Counted from the first letter of the stretch, positions 43,238 through 55,482 are shown. The stretch is 64,000 nucleotides of DNA from Megascapheus bottae (GCA_024803745.1 JANJXV010000037.1:2665001-2729000); one strand, 5' to 3'. Notes: generated by a model not told the origin, from the sequence alone. Program-made: numbers and translations.

Positions 43238-43919
43238 GGTGAATTATTTTTATTCCTTCTTTTACATATGAAATAGGGACCTAGTTGACTTGTTAACCTC
43301 AAGGTTTGTTAATAGAATTTTTTTTATCATCTGTTCTCACTTTCCAGCAAGTTCCTCCTCTGCATTAGAACTTCATTCCAAGGCATCTCTATTCATATTA
43401 TGTCTATTTCTATCTTCACAGAAAATCCGTGCCCTTCAAGATTGTTTTTGGCTCCTCTCCTTCATCCTTGTACCTAGCATACTGTCAATAATACTAGCTG
43501 TGTCTATCTCCTTAAATGTGCCTACGCCCCTTGATCCCCACGGGCCTTTGGGTTTGGGTCCTTTATCTCATCTTTCCATGAGTTTGGTCATCATTTCTAT
43601 TTTAATAGAACAGTCATTTTAATATTTCTTCAATAAACTACTAATGCCTCTTTTGTAAAAGGCTGAATCATGCAAGCCATTTATTTTCTGGGGAGTGTGT
43701 GAAAACTCCTGGATCCTTAAAGAGATGTGAATGTTTCTCTATAGTGTATGTAATAGGGCATATACTTGAACTGTGTAATTAAACTGAAAATTGTAGTGTT
43801 AAGGGGCTCTTAATGTAGTTTGGTCTTGAGTTAAGCTCGACTCTGTCAAAATTCCCCTACAAAAAAGAATAGCTGGAGGGAATGTGGAGAAGATTAGGTT
43901 TGCAATTAGAATTGTTTTA
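43238..43919. other. Unassigned stretch
   Basis: No feature recognised. Confidence 0.4.
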
Positions 43920-43936
43920 AAAATATGCATCTCAGA

Positions 43937-44140
43937 GGGGACGGAAGTTTGGCCTAGTGGTAGAGTGCTTGTCTAGCATGCACAAAGACCTGGGTTCCAT
44001 TCCTCAGCACCACATATGTAGAAAAAAGCCAGAAATGGTGTGCAGCTCAAGTGGTAGAGCTCTAGCCTTGAGAAAATCCAAGGACAGTGCTCAGGCCCTG
44101 AGCTCAAGCCCAGGACTGGCAAAAAAAAATAATAAAAATA
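43937..44140 (+). mobile_element. IDL-Geo dimeric SINE, plus strand
   Basis: ggaagtttggcctagtggta, gcagctcaagtggtagagct, ctcaagcccaggactggcaa, A-rich tail (aataataaaaataa). A 17-bp duplication with two mismatches (aaaatatgcatctcaga / aaaatatgtgtctcaga) is at 43,920-43,936 and 44,141-44,157. Confidence 0.94.
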
Positions 44141-44157
44141 AAAATATGTGTCTCAGA

Positions 44158-44793
44158 ATGCCATTTGGTCATTAGCAGCTACATAGATTTCAGATATTTT
44201 TGGCTTGAGAAACTGGGTCTAGCAGAGGTGCCATATGATGAGAGCTCTGTTAGAGAAACAAAATAGAACATCTATGCATGCACGCTAGAAGCATGGAACT
44301 TGAACTTGAGATCAGCATGATGAAGAAATAAATAGGTGGGGGGTTGTTGAAGCAAGCTGTTTATAGTCTATTTTTAAAACTAGATCACTCTCAAAATTAT
44401 ATATATATATATATATTTGCTTAGTAGCCTGTAAATTCTTATTGTAACCATTGTCTGCTATTTATAGCTTCAAAAAGAGAAAGACCTGGAAAACAAAAGA
44501 TTTGGCTTCTTAAGAGAGATAATTTTGCTAGTGTCTCTATTTCTAAACAGTCTTTTACTTAGGGACTGCCGTAAAGCTCTTGGTTGATAGACAACTTAGA
44601 TATTCTTATGGAAAGAGAAAAGAGGAGAACCTGAGTCCACAATAACTGACCTTGGTTATGACTAGAAATAGACATGGGCATATTCTCATATGCTTAAAAC
44701 ATAAAAGAGACATATTTGTCATATATTTACTATATATATATATATATTATGGACAGTGGTTGCTTTAGGACATGTTACTTGTGTGACCGAGTG
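44158..44793. other. Unassigned stretch with short (TA)n runs
   Basis: TA runs at 44,398-44,417 and 44,727-44,748. Otherwise nothing recognised. Confidence 0.4.
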
Positions 44794-44800
44794 AGACATT

Positions 44801-45040
44801 TTTACTCTTATTTTTGGTCAGTCATGGGGCTTGAATTCTGGGCCTGAGCTCTGTCCCTGAGCTCTTTAGCTCAAGGCTAGTACTCTACCACTTGAGCCAC
44901 GGTGCACTTCCAGTTTTCTGGTGGTTAATTGGAGATAAGGGTCTCATAGACTTTCAGGCCCTGGCTGGCTTTGAACTGCAATCCTCAGATCTCAGCCTCC
45001 CTATTAGCTAGGATTATAGACATGAACCTCAGGTGCCGGG
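44801..45040 (-). mobile_element. B1-like/Geo composite SINE, minus strand
   Basis: gtcagtcatggggcttgaat, gagctctttagctcaaggct, ctctaccacttgagccacgg, ggttaattggagataagggt, cctggctggctttgaactgc, ctcagatctcagcctcccta. A short duplication (agacatt, 44,794-44,800 and 45,041-45,047) supports the edges. Confidence 0.92.
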
Positions 45041-45246
45041 AGACATTCTAACTATTTAATACCTTTTCCACATGGGATTTATTTAACCATGAATATGTAT
45101 TACTTCTATTGTAAAAAGTGATCCAGAAAGTTAATATCTGCTACTGCTACAGAAAGGATACAAATGAGTTTGTTAATTGAAAATAAAAAGGTAAATGTTA
45201 TATACTGTAGAATTCCATTTTAAACACATGTGTGCCATATTGATGT

Positions 45247-45480
45247 ATATATTTTTTAATTAAGAACTTTTTAAAATTTTTATTGTAAAGGTGATGTACA
45301 GAAGAGTTACAATTACACAAATTGGGTATAAGTACTTTTCTTTTAGAACAGTGTCACCCTCTCCCCCATTTTCTTTGTCTTTCCCATCCTTCCCTCTCCA
45401 ATCCCCCCAAGCTGTATAGTTCATTTCCAACATGGTGTCTAATGAGTATCACTGTTGAATTGTATCACTGTTGAATTGGT
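45247..45480 (-). mobile_element. L1-like 3' end of a second subfamily, minus strand
   Basis: tttattgtaaaggtgatgta followed by cagaagagttacaattacac resembles 30,970-31,020. It contains a perfect 16-bp tandem duplication (gtatcactgttgaatt) at 45,446-45,477. Confidence 0.4.
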
Positions 45481-45541
45481 TCACCTTTTGACCCACCATT
45501 TCTATGCTCGTGTATGAGTAAATGAATGGAGAAGAAATCAC

Positions 45542-45603
<62 letters not shown>
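45542..45603. repeat. (TA)n microsatellite
   Basis: About 30 TA units at the tail end of the following minus-strand SINE. Confidence 0.97.
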
Positions 45604-45605
<2 letters not shown>

Positions 45606-45817
45606 TGGGTCATGGGTCTTGAACTCAGCCTGGGCGCTGTCCCTGAGCTCTTCAGCTCAAGGCTACCACCCTACCCTTGAGCCAAGCCCCACCTCCCATT
45701 TTCTAGAGATTGATTGGAGATAAGAATCTCAGGTCCTTTTGTGCCCTGGCTGGTTTTGAACCTTGATCTAAGCCTCCTGAGTAGCTAGGATTACAGGCTT
45801 GAGCCACCGCACCAGTG
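45604..45817 (-). mobile_element. B1-like/Geo composite SINE, minus strand
   Basis: ggtgggtcatgggtcttgaa, gagctcttcagctcaaggct, gagattgattggagataaga, ccctggctggttttgaacct, agcctcctgagtagctagga, ttgagccaccgcacc. Well preserved. Confidence 0.93.
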
Positions 45818-46324
45818 AGAAGAAAAATATATTGAAAGACTATGTATAAAAAATTGTTAGCAATATTTCTCTTTCCAGTGTGAGGCTTTTGAAGACATTT
45901 ACTTTCTGGGAAATTTAGGCTATTATGTTGCAATTTTAAATTAGGTACAAAAATAAGGAAGTATATTTCTTATCAACGTCCTAAAATCCAAGCGATGTAG
46001 TTCATCGTAAGAAATTAAGAAGGAAGCATGTTTAAAATAAAAACAGAGAAGTTCTTTAGACAGATTTAGTTTCATGAAAGGGTGTAAAAACCAGATTCAT
46101 ATGGATGTGGGCAAAATCTAGCTAATTGCTGAAACCAAAATATGGACAAGCATTCCTACACTGAAATTGAACTGTTTATTTTCTACATTTATTTTAAAAG
46201 CTTATTATAGGCATTGGCATATTACATTGTATTCTAAATTAAACATATTTCTCATAAGAATATATTTAAATATACAATTAGCTTTGTGCATCTTTGTGAA
46301 GTAGGGTGATTTACTGCATTGTTA
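45818..46324. other. Unassigned AT-rich stretch
   Basis: No feature recognised. Confidence 0.4.
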
Positions 46325-46505
46325 GAATCTGCTGCCACTCAACTGTTAAGTTACTTGGTCTCATTAAATCTTGGTTTTCTTTCTCATCTGTGAAATGAGG
46401 GTGACACAAAGTTTATCCACAAAGCTGTTCTGTGGAGCAAACATGATACATTTACTGTTTAGAACAGTGTCTACAGCAGTCTTAGTGTCTGCTACATGAC
46501 ATAAC
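46325..46505 (-). mobile_element. MIR, minus strand
   Basis: tgctgccactcaactgttaa, gttttctttctcatctgtga, aatgagggtgacacaaagtt and tactgtttagaacagtgtct follow the complete reversed MIR order. It explains part of a 180-codon open frame on the minus strand (46,364-46,906). Confidence 0.82.
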
Positions 46506-47539
46506 AAGGATGAGAAAGATGATGAAGATGTTGATGATGAATACAAAGATGGTAAAAATGGCCCTGTATATGTAAATGGGGCATTTAGTGGAGAGCTAGG
46601 GTAACTCTCAAATCTCAAAGAAAGCTGACACAGGGAGTCTTTCAAAGGGCAAGGCCAGACAACCAGGCACAGGCATACTCTGTCCACCACGATTCTCTTA
46701 GGGAAGAACATCATTGAAAAGTCCAGATAATGGAAGTTCCTTTTCCCACAGGTATGGAGGTTGCAGTCTGTGAGGCTGGCAAGGTTGGTTTCTGGTGTGG
46801 CCTTTCTTCTTAGACTACAGGTGGTCACTCTCTTCCTGAGCCACCACACGGGCTTCTTTGTGCAACTCTGGCTATCTCTTCCTCCTCTCATGAGGACCGC
46901 ATTCACGTTGGATGAGGAGAATCCTCTTCTTGAACTTACTTAAAGGTTCCAGCTCCCAGTTACAGACCATTCAGAGGTTTTGTCCCACAAGGATGTGACA
47001 GTCGCACGCATTCAGTAGAAAGTGACCTTTGAATTGTGATCATTAGCCAGCGAAATGTGGCACAACTGACACTACACATGGTCAAGAGTGGAGCTGCTTC
47101 GGTTGATGCTTCCCAGCAAACCCAGGCAGAGTTTGGACTCAACCCTGACCTTCCACCTCCTGTCCCAAGCATCCCCTGCTTTTGATAGCATCATCATTCT
47201 ACAGGCATCCCATTGTAAGCAAGTTTCCATTTAGAAACCACCACAGAGTTCACTAGGGTATTTTTAGGGATTTTTATATGATCAACATTATCCAGACAGT
47301 CACAAAGAAAGTCTGCAAACATTGTGTGGCGTGATCATCACTCATCAACTGAGATGAGACATCCTGCTAAACTGTTGGGTGGTACTCAGCTGTCGGATGA
47401 TTGGAAGTGAATGAAACCTGGAAGGCTTTGCCCATCCGTTCTTACACTTGGTTCAGCATCACAGAAAACTGTGGATTCCCCCTCACAGCTCCAATTTGCC
47501 TTGGGAACCATTTGGCTTATGTGGGCTCAGCCATGTGAC
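46506..47539. other. Unassigned stretch (about 1 kb)
   Basis: A short GAT/GAA-rich patch at 46,508-46,550, then relatively GC-balanced sequence with no recognised repeat. Candidate unique sequence. Confidence 0.45.
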
Positions 47540-47640
47540 CACATTTAGGCAGTTTCAAGGTCTCCAAGCCAGTATCCTCATCTGTAAAATGGTCACAGTT
47601 CTCCTTGGCACTATTCACATTTTTGTTTTTCCAAAAATTA
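47540..47640 (-). mobile_element. MIR fragment, minus strand
   Basis: ccagtatcctcatctgtaaa then atggtcacagttctccttgg: the reversed MIR core only. Confidence 0.6.
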
Positions 47641-47913
47641 AGCAAAATTTGTGCATTTTACAGCATAGTGACCCTGCAGCTTGCAAATACTCAAAGGTAG
47701 TAGAGGTTAACTGGATTCTTTCCCACATAATAGAGCTCTTTTTAAAAAATGCAGTCAAAATTCTTTTCACTTGTGCATATTATCCATCTGTAAATGCTTA
47801 ATAGGATTTGTTATAGAAAGCAAAGTCCTATAAGACTAGATATGTTATTTCATGAAAGCAGAATTTCAGAAGCTAATTGGAATTGGTGAGCTCTTAAGAA
47901 TGAAAAGTATTTG
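47641..47913. other. Unassigned stretch
   Basis: No feature recognised. Confidence 0.4.
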
Positions 47914-48142
47914 CCGGGCACTGGCGGCATTTCCCTGTAATCCTAGCTACTCAGAAGACAGAGATCTGAGGGTCCCAGTTCAAAGCCAGCCCAGGCATGA
48001 AAGTCCATGAGACTTTTATCTCCTATTCACCACTAGAAAACCTGAAGTGGCCCTGAAGCTCAAGGGGTAGAGCAGTAGCTGAAGCTTTCTGGGACACCTC
48101 CCAGACCCAGAGTTCAAGTCCCACGACAAAAAAAAAAAAAAG
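47914..48142 (+). mobile_element. B1-like/Geo composite SINE, plus strand
   Basis: gccgggcactggcggcattt, ccctgtaatcctagctactc, linker tctcctattcaccactag, Geo gaagctcaaggggtagagca, poly-A. The start gccgggc resembles the 7SL/Alu 5' end. Confidence 0.92.
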
Positions 48143-48849
48143 ACTGCAAAGTGTTTAATCAGAAGAACTGCTATTAGATTTCAATTACACAGGGCTTCAT
48201 TGAACAGCAGAGAATGGGAAAGAGCCAGTCCTTAGGGCTCTCACTGTGTTCACTGTGAACAAGGAGTCTGAAAGGCAAGAGTCTAAGAAAGAGGACTAAC
48301 CCTTGTAATTTAACCATTGTAATTCTCTTCCTCTTAGCTTCCTCCTGTGATCTTAGGTTTAATACAGACCAGGCAGTGGTTGCACAAGGCAATCTACAGC
48401 TGGCAGAAGATGTGACAGAGCAATTTTTTTTTTGCTAGCATTTGGGGAAACCTTAAAATTGACGTCAAGCTTCCTGTTACCCCAGTAGGGACTTATTTCC
48501 AAGAAAACAGGTTCTGATGATTAAGCAAACTGCCTTGATCAAATCTGAATGCAGATGGAACTGTGAATCATGCTTGTAGGAAAGGTAACCTTTTATGAGC
48601 AGGTGGTACAATAGGTACAATAGGTACAAATAGATTTAGCCTATCACATTTATTTCCTTAAAAATGTTCTGTAGGTACTAAGAGTGATTTTGATTTGCCG
48701 GATTTCCTTTTAGTCCCTCCTTAAAGCTCTAATACCTCTGAGGAGGAGAGAGATCAAATTACAAATTATGTGAAAATATTAAATGCTCTATTAGGTTATA
48801 TCTTGAGTTTACATATTCTATAAAAGATTCTCACGAGTTTCGGCTCTAA
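48143..48849. other. Unassigned stretch
   Basis: Contains three tandem ggtacaata-type 9-mers at 48,605-48,632. Otherwise nothing recognised. Confidence 0.4.
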
Positions 48850-49068
48850 GCCAGGCACTAGTGACTCACAGGTAATCCCAACTATGCAGGAGACTGAGAT
48901 CTGAGGATTATGGTTCAAAGCCAGGTCAGACAGGAAACTTACCTCTAATTAATCACCAGAAAGCTTGACGTGGAGCAGCATGGCTCTAAAAGGAGAGTAC
49001 TAGCTTTGTACAAAGAAGCTCAGAAACAGAGCCCCAGCTGAATTCAAGTCCCAGGACTGGCTGCAAAA
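48850..49068 (+). mobile_element. B1-like/Geo composite SINE, plus strand
   Basis: aagccaggcactagtgactc, ggtaatcccaactatgcagg, linker cctctaattaatcaccag, Geo remnants gcatggctctaaaaggagag and gctgaattcaagtcccagga. Confidence 0.85.
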
Positions 49069-49849
49069 CAACATAAAGATGACCTGCCCCAAATTTCTCT
49101 AGCCTTGTTTCTCTCTGCTTTGCTTTTTGCCAGATACTTGTCCTTTGTGTTCTTCAACATGTCAACCTCTTTCTCTCTTTGGAGCTTTCAAGCACATTGC
49201 CCTTTCTGCTGTTTCCCCCTCTTTCCAAAATGAGGATGGAAGCAGGATTACCTCCTCTCTCTGTTTCTGAAAGCTGTCCGGTTTGCACAGAGAGAGCAAG
49301 CATGTATATGCCTTAATGCGCTGCGCCCTGCGCCTCTGAGCTGCTGATCCTGAGAGAAAAGTAGGAAGGATTTTCAAAGGCCAAATCAGACCTCCTTTTA
49401 AATATTTGTATGTCTATGCTGCAGGAGAGAAATGAGAATCGAGGTCCCTGAAAGCCCTTGTAGCATGAGCTGTTGGGTTTCTGCTTGACTTGGGAGATGA
49501 AAGATGATGCCATGTGCTGTTCTTGTTTTTTTTTTGTTTTTAAGGATTTTACATAGATGGATCACTATACATGCAACTCAAATGCTCCTCCCGTGACCAG
49601 TGACTGCTTCATCTTAGCAGGGGCCAAATGGCTGTACTGTACAGAAGTAAAGGTATGCACAGGAGCTTTAGTTATCTCTTAAGAACACCTGCAGCCAGAA
49701 AGCAGGCCAATCACTCAGAATGTTGAAGGTCTGTTTTCTGGAACTGATATAATTCTGCTGCTCTGAACATTTAAGTCCCATCCTGCAAGCAGCAACCTTA
49801 ACACTGACAATTTTATCTTCTCCCAAGAAATGCGTTTCTATAATCCATG
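49069..49849. other. Unassigned stretch
   Basis: No feature recognised. Confidence 0.4.
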
Positions 49850-49975
49850 GGTTGGGAAAGCTTTTCTCTAAAGGGCCAGATAGCAAATATTTTTAGGATT
49901 TGTGGGCCTATGTGGCAGTCAGTAACTCAATTCTGCTGCCGTGGCATGAAGGGAATCAACTTTACACTTTCTTGT
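49850..49975 (+). mobile_element. MER-type DNA transposon fragment, 5' part
   Basis: gggaaagcttttctctaaag, ggccagatagcaaatatttt, taggatttgtgggcctatgt, aactcaattctgctgccgtg. Same family as 7410-7612, covering its 5' half. Confidence 0.65.
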
Positions 49976-49989
49976 GTTTTTTTTTTTCT

Positions 49990-50075
49990 CATCTAGGCTG
50001 GTGCTCTACCACTTGAACCACACCGTCTAGATTTTGGCTGATTAATTGGAGATAAGGTTCTCTCGGATGCTTCAA
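49990..50075 (-). mobile_element. Decayed B1-like/Geo SINE fragment, minus strand
   Basis: ctggtgctctaccacttgaa then gattaattggagataaggtt: the end of Geo and the linker. The rest is lost. Confidence 0.65.
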
Positions 50076-50159
50076 TCACAATTCTGAAAATTTGCTTATA
50101 TTTTATATCGTGTTTGTACATCCCAAAGTGTCCTTCCTTTGTGAGTTTTTAAATCATTT

Positions 50160-50843
50160 GAAAAATAAAAAGTGATTCTTTTTAAAAAAGTATCAGAATA
50201 TGACAAGTCAGGATACAGTAAAGATACTTGTATGTCCATGTTCGTTTTTGCACAATTCACAATAGCCAAGTCGGAGGAACAGCCTGCATGCCCTACAATG
50301 GATGAATGTATCAAGGAAAGTATATGCAATGGAACTTTATTTACTTAATAGAAAGAATAATATTATAGGGAAATTGAAGTACCTAGAAGAGTTATGTTAA
50401 GTGAAGTGAGTCAGGAACAGAGAGAAAAACAGTGCATGTTTTCTCTGGGATGTGGAAGCTAGATCTAAAATATCTACCTGCATGATAACATATACAGGGT
50501 TTTCTGCATGTATACAAGATAGTATAGTCAGGAAAGGAGTCCAGTGTTATAATGTCTCTGGACAACTAATGAACACTATTTATGCAAATGAATACCAAGA
50601 AGCAGAAACACCTTTGGGGGAAGTACAATGGGAGCCACACAAATGGAGGGAAGAAAGGTGAGCAAATATAGTCATTATATCCCATGAACATGATGTAAAA
50701 AATCAACTATGTAGCTTGAATATAGGCACAAGAAGAGAAATGATGATGGAAGAGGTGACATTGACCAAGATGTATGACACTCAAAACCTGACGTGGAATT
50801 CTAACCTCATTGTACAATCCCTTAAAAATATAAAAAAAATATA
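50160..50843 (+). mobile_element. Older L1, ORF2 end plus 3' UTR, plus strand
   Basis: tgacaagtcaggatacagta, cacaattcacaatagccaag, cctacaatggatgaatgtat, tatgttaagtgaagtgagtc are ORF2 C-terminal text. The 3' UTR ends cattgtacaatcccttaaaa. Same subfamily type as 20,918. Confidence 0.82.
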
Positions 50844-51032
50844 GGGCCTGGAGTTTGGCCTAGTGGTTAAAGTGCTTGCTTAGCATGCACGAAGACCTGG
50901 GTTCGATTCCTTGATACCACATATATAGAAAAAGCTGGAAGTGGTGCTGAGGCTCAAGTGGTGGAGCTCTAGCCTTGAGAAAGTCCAAGGACAGTGCTCA
51001 GGCCCTGAGCTCAAGCCTAGGACTGGCAAAAA
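50844..51032 (+). mobile_element. IDL-Geo dimeric SINE, plus strand
   Basis: gggcctggagtttggcctag, tgggttcgattccttgatac, gaggctcaagtggtggagct, gcctaggactggcaaaaaaa. It is inserted at the A-rich tail of the L1, and the flanking AT text is partly duplicated. Confidence 0.95.
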
Positions 51033-51394
51033 AAAATTATAAAAAATATATAAGTATCAAAATCAGGCAACAGGTCAGAACTTAACTGGCTGGCCTTAAC
51101 AATTTAATGCATTACCCTGAATTCTCTCTTTTTCACAGTTTAAAATGGGTTAGATGGTTTACCATGACAACCTGGTCAGAGAGCAGCATTTTCCCAGGGG
51201 TGTTACCAGCACATCCTTCTTCTCTGCTTTGTTAATTACTAAATATTCTGTAATTATCAATGGACATGTCAATCTTTAGAAAGTCCTTACAAGAACTTAA
51301 TCAGAATTATGTACTTTCATAATTTCCTGTAGTGTTAGGAAATTTTGTTTGTATTTGCTCCTTTATGTGTTAACGCAATTGCTGTAGGTGAACA
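51033..51394. other. Unassigned stretch
   Basis: No feature recognised. Confidence 0.4.
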
Positions 51395-51500
51395 GAATCC
51401 AGGTTCGTGTCATGTATTCATCAGCTGTATCCTCAGCTCCAGCAAAACGCCTGCCACACAGCAGGCATTTTGTAAATCTTTCATAAATGGAAAGAATATC
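51395..51500 (+). mobile_element. L2 3' end, plus strand
   Basis: tcagctgtatcctcagctcc, aacgcctgccacacagcagg, cattttgtaaatctttcata match the ordered L2 3' end with drift. Confidence 0.65.
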
Positions 51501-53649
51501 TGGCTTTCCTTTGCTTGGTTCTGTGCCCTACAAAGAAGCTGATTCCCTCAAGAAAGCAGTCCTTATGTAGTCTGACTTACCTGAAGAGGGAATAGAATTT
51601 CTTGAGAGGGTCTTAAAATGGGAGCAGCCAGAAAAGAACTTACCATCTCCTTGCAGAAGAGTTGTGACAGAACTCCCGTGTCCTTAGAGTTAGAGCTGTA
51701 CTAATGATGTGACTGCTGCTCATTGTTCACCAGGTCTTTCTTCCTCATCACAGTGATAATTACACACTTTTAGGATCACTTGATTATTGTCTTTCCCCCA
51801 CAAATGTACATAGCCCCTATATGTACATTTTTCTCTAGTAATAGCCAAAGTGAGATTTTCCAGACAGATCTTGAACGGGGAAGCTTCATTAAATAGGAGA
51901 AATGAGCTAGGAAAAAAAATGAGTCTGTTACGCACATTTATTTGGAGCACACTTATTTGGCCAAGTTTTTTTTTTTTATTTTTTTTAATCTCTTAATTTT
52001 GTAACCTTTGAATTATCCAGAATAATTTATGTCTGCTGCTCTGGCATCTAAGGAGTTTAGAATCATTGTATATTTTAGCATATTATTTAAAAGCATTGCC
52101 AGAGAAAAAGCTGATAATTTATTCAGCAATTATTTATGGAATATTATAATCTTTTCCTGAAAAAAAGCATTGTTGTAGTAAGCATACAGTGTGGAGTATG
52201 TTTGCAGCATTCTTTCCTATCCCTAACTCATTCTTGGCTGATTCTCAATAATGTAACTCGGCATTTTCTTTAAGTCAAATCTTCTCTAGACAGGTCAAAT
52301 TACACTAATTTCTGGCCCTCTTGCTACATATGACCGGAGGAGTTAGCATGAGTGAGGATAACTTTGTGTTGGTTTCTGTACTACCTTTTAGGTATCCAGT
52401 TGTTTGTCCTTGTATAAAGTGAGAAACCTCATGATAAAATACAGCTACAACATTGTGCAAGAAACCACCTACTAATAGGGTAAAGAAATATGAAGAAGCA
52501 CATTCAACTTGAGACTGGAAACCCTGTTTTCAACCAAAGCATGGCTACGTAGCCCTCTACTTCTTAGTTTCCTGTAAGAAAAAGGAAATGTTAAGTTTGG
52601 ATAAATGATCTTTAGGGGACTTTTGCAAAGCTCAGATTCTCACATACTTATTACTATACATTTGTAGTAAGAAAACCATGAGAAACACTAACACTGATGA
52701 TTATCAGTCTCATAATCATCTCCAATCATATCTGAACTCAAAAACAAGTTCAATGCCTGAAAAGAACAACTGAAAACATCTAGAGACAAAAAGACATTGC
52801 TGGGATCCAGCCATGACATTCTTTCACCCTGTTCTTGAGGATTATTGGGGTGGGGTAAGGGGAAGGCTGTTTCTCTTTAAGTGAACCCAAATCAGATAAT
52901 AGGCAGGAGGGATTTTCTGGTTAAAGACAGTGAATACATTTTTTTAGTATCTGTTACTTCTAGATACTAATATTTTTGTTCAAATAGAAAATTAAAAGTA
53001 TTCTAACAGAGCAGGATGCTTAACATAAGGATAAAAATATGGAAGCAATTAATAGTGCATTTTTAATTAGCTCATGGCTCTATAGAGGAAGGCTAGTAAA
53101 TATTTGATTCACTAAAGTCTGTCTTATAGCCTTCTTGGTCCAAAGGAAAGTTCTAGACTTTTCATGTCACTGCTGGTTAAACACTACTGTTAATTATTTA
53201 ATGCAATAGGAAGAAAGGAACTGGGACTGCCAAGAAGGGGAAGGTCTAAATCCTATATGGAGAGGAGTATGCATCTACTATACATTTCTTGACCCGGAGG
53301 AAGGATGGTCTATGCAATAATTATAAATACACAAATACTTTGGAGTTGAGGAAATTTCCTGAGGAAATTCAGGAGTCTCAGATGCCAAATTACAATAGTT
53401 ACAAGCAAATTCAGGAGTTATTGAAAGGTTGCAAGAGAAAGAGGATGTGTGGGTTCCTGAAGGAGCAAAGGGGAAATGTCTTGTGAGGGGGAAACCACAG
53501 CATGTGTGTAGGTAAAGAGCATGGGATGGAGGGAGGAAAGGAGAGTAAGAGTCTAAGCATGAACTAATTTATCTTTTTAACTGTTATACTTATGCATCAC
53601 AGCTTCATCAAAACTCAGAATTTCTCAACTTCAAGAAAATCCAAACCAG
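51501..53649. other. Unassigned stretch (about 2.1 kb)
   Basis: No repeat, RNA gene or coding frame recognised. T-run at 51,966-51,985. One of the cleanest intervals in the window. Confidence 0.45.
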
Positions 53650-53832
53650 GGCCCAGAGTTTGGCCTAGTGGTAGAGTGCTTGCCTAGCATGCATGAAGAC
53701 TGGGGTTCAATTCCTCAGTACCACATACATAGAAAAAGCCAGAAGTGGTTCTGTGGCTCAAGTGGTAGAGCTCTTGTCTTGAGAAAGACAGTGCTCAGGT
53801 CCTGAATTCAAGCCCCAAGACTGGCAAAAAAA
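53650..53832 (+). mobile_element. IDL-Geo dimeric SINE, plus strand
   Basis: gcccagagtttggcctagtg, ttgcctagcatgcatgaaga, gtggctcaagtggtagagct, gaattcaagccccaagactg. A 10-bp gap in the Geo half (gagaaagacagtgctc). Confidence 0.94.
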
Positions 53833-53899
53833 TTCTTCACCTGATTGAGCATGAGAACATTCTTGATTTCTTCTCTGTTCCTTCCCATCATTCATAAAA

Positions 53900-54014
53900 A
53901 TTCTTTTTTCAAGCTTCTACTATGTGCCAGATAGGGTCCCACAACTTGGGGATTTTATGGGGGCTGGCCCATTGTAGAGTAGGCAATCAGATAATGGACA
54001 CAATGGACACTGTG

Positions 54015-54082
<68 letters not shown>

Positions 54083-54420
54083 AGAAGGTCTATATGCTTT
54101 GGGCACAAGTCAGGGGAGCTGTAGGAATTTCTGGGTAGAGCTTGCCTGTATAAAAATCTTGCCTGTTGAGATACATTTGAGCAGAGATTTCGAGTTGAGA
54201 GGATAGACTAGAAGGATATCCCAAATTCCCAGTGAAGTTGTCTCAGGCAGTGGATGAGAAAAGCCTGAAAGAGCTTGGGATGTGTTCAACAAACAGGAAG
54301 AAGGTCACCATGGTTTGCAACAGCAATGTGGCTGGTGTGCAGAAGAAGAGCAGATTGGTAGAACTTCCAGGCATTTGACAGAAACCTGAGGGAGTAGAGA
54401 AAGCATTACAATAGCACATT
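53900..54420 (-). mobile_element. Ancient L2-like repeat, minus strand, split by (GT)n
   Basis: cttctactatgtgccagata opens a reversed L2-like 3' end. After the GT tract, tttgagcagagatttcgagt and gcaacagcaatgtggctggt continue in an order seen in other old copies. Strongly diverged; name from memory. Confidence 0.5.
54011..54079 (+). repeat. (GT)n microsatellite
   Basis: About 34 GT units with one GC interruption near the start. No SINE beside it. Confidence 0.97.
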
Positions 54421-54779
54421 GACTTTGGGGGGAAAGCAAAATCCCTCTGCAACAAACTTCCTCCAAGTCTTCCTGTTCAGCTTTGCTACAACCCTATGGA
54501 GCTGCATCTCCATCAGTCAAACACCTGATCTCTGCCTCAGGCTCGCGGGCCTTCCCCCAGCTTCTAATGGAACAAGCTCTAGCTCTCATTGTCCGGGTTT
54601 CTTCCCAAGGGAGGGCTTTCCTGCTTGTCTCTCCGCATAATTCCGTCATAGTATGGAAAACCTAGGGCTCGCTGACGTACTTGGTAAGACTTCTGATCTT
54701 TTGGCTTGCTTTATAAGGTTGTTATTCTTCTTTCTAGATGTATATAAGATGGCGTGTTGGAAGAATACCCTTCCTCAAA
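54421..54779. other. Unassigned stretch
   Basis: No feature recognised. Confidence 0.4.
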
Positions 54780-54923
54780 TAGAGTAATTCCTTTAGAAAG
54801 GCAAAATTCAAAGCCCAATAAGCAGCTAAGCAATGGCTGCTTGCAAGGGGTGGGATAGAACTAAAGGGAGCAAGCAGATGAATGAGGAGGTAAGGGGGAG
54901 AGAATGTAGTCAATTCAATGTAT
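54780..54923 (+). mobile_element. Older L1 3' UTR, plus strand (part 1)
   Basis: aatgaggaggtaagggggag, agaatgtagtcaattcaatg. It resumes after the SINE at 55,115. Confidence 0.55.
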
Positions 54924-55114
54924 GGGCCTGGGAGTGTGGTCTTGTGGTAGAGTGCTTGCCTAGCATGCACAAAGCCCTGGGTTCGATTCTTTAGTACCAC
55001 ATCCACAGAAAAAGCTGGAAGTGGTGCTGTGGCTCAAGTAGTAGGTTCTGTCCTTGAGAAAGCCCAAGGACAGTGCTTAGGCCCCAAGCTCAAGTGCAGG
55101 ACTGGCAAAAAAAA
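54924..55114 (+). mobile_element. IDL-Geo dimeric SINE, plus strand
   Basis: gggagtgtggtcttgtggta, tgggttcgattctttagtac, gctgtggctcaagtagtagg, ctcaagtgcaggactggcaa. Slightly diverged in both A boxes. Confidence 0.92.
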
Positions 55115-55283
55115 TCAGTGTCTATTCAATTTATATCCTACAAAATTTAGAAAAGTAAAGGAAGGGGTGGGATGAGAATGTTAAAAGAGGTACATTGATA
55201 AAGATGCTTTGTATTCATAAACTGCTCTGTTCAAAGTGGCAACTCTTCTGTATAACAACTTAAAGATAATAAAAAAATAAACA
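55115..55283 (+). mobile_element. Older L1 3' UTR, plus strand (part 2)
   Basis: tgggatgagaatgttaaaag, tgtattcataaactgctctg, taacaacttaaagataataa. It parallels 30,830-30,955. Confidence 0.55.
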
Positions 55284-55448
55284 GGAGCAAAAAAGTATTA
55301 AAGGAATATCCTGACACTATTCATGATTCTGTCTAGAGAGACTAGAATGGTGCGAGGCACATTGTAGCTATACTCAGCAAAACCTGAGTGGAGAAGGAAT
55401 CAAAGCAAGAGATAGGATAATAGACTCAGTTCCTGGAGGTATTTTCTT

Positions 55449-55482
<34 letters not shown>

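Noticed and set aside
46364..46906. 180-codon open frame on the minus strand
   Set aside because: Its 3' third is a MIR element, the rest has no domain or compositional sign of coding, and no splice or promoter context is visible.
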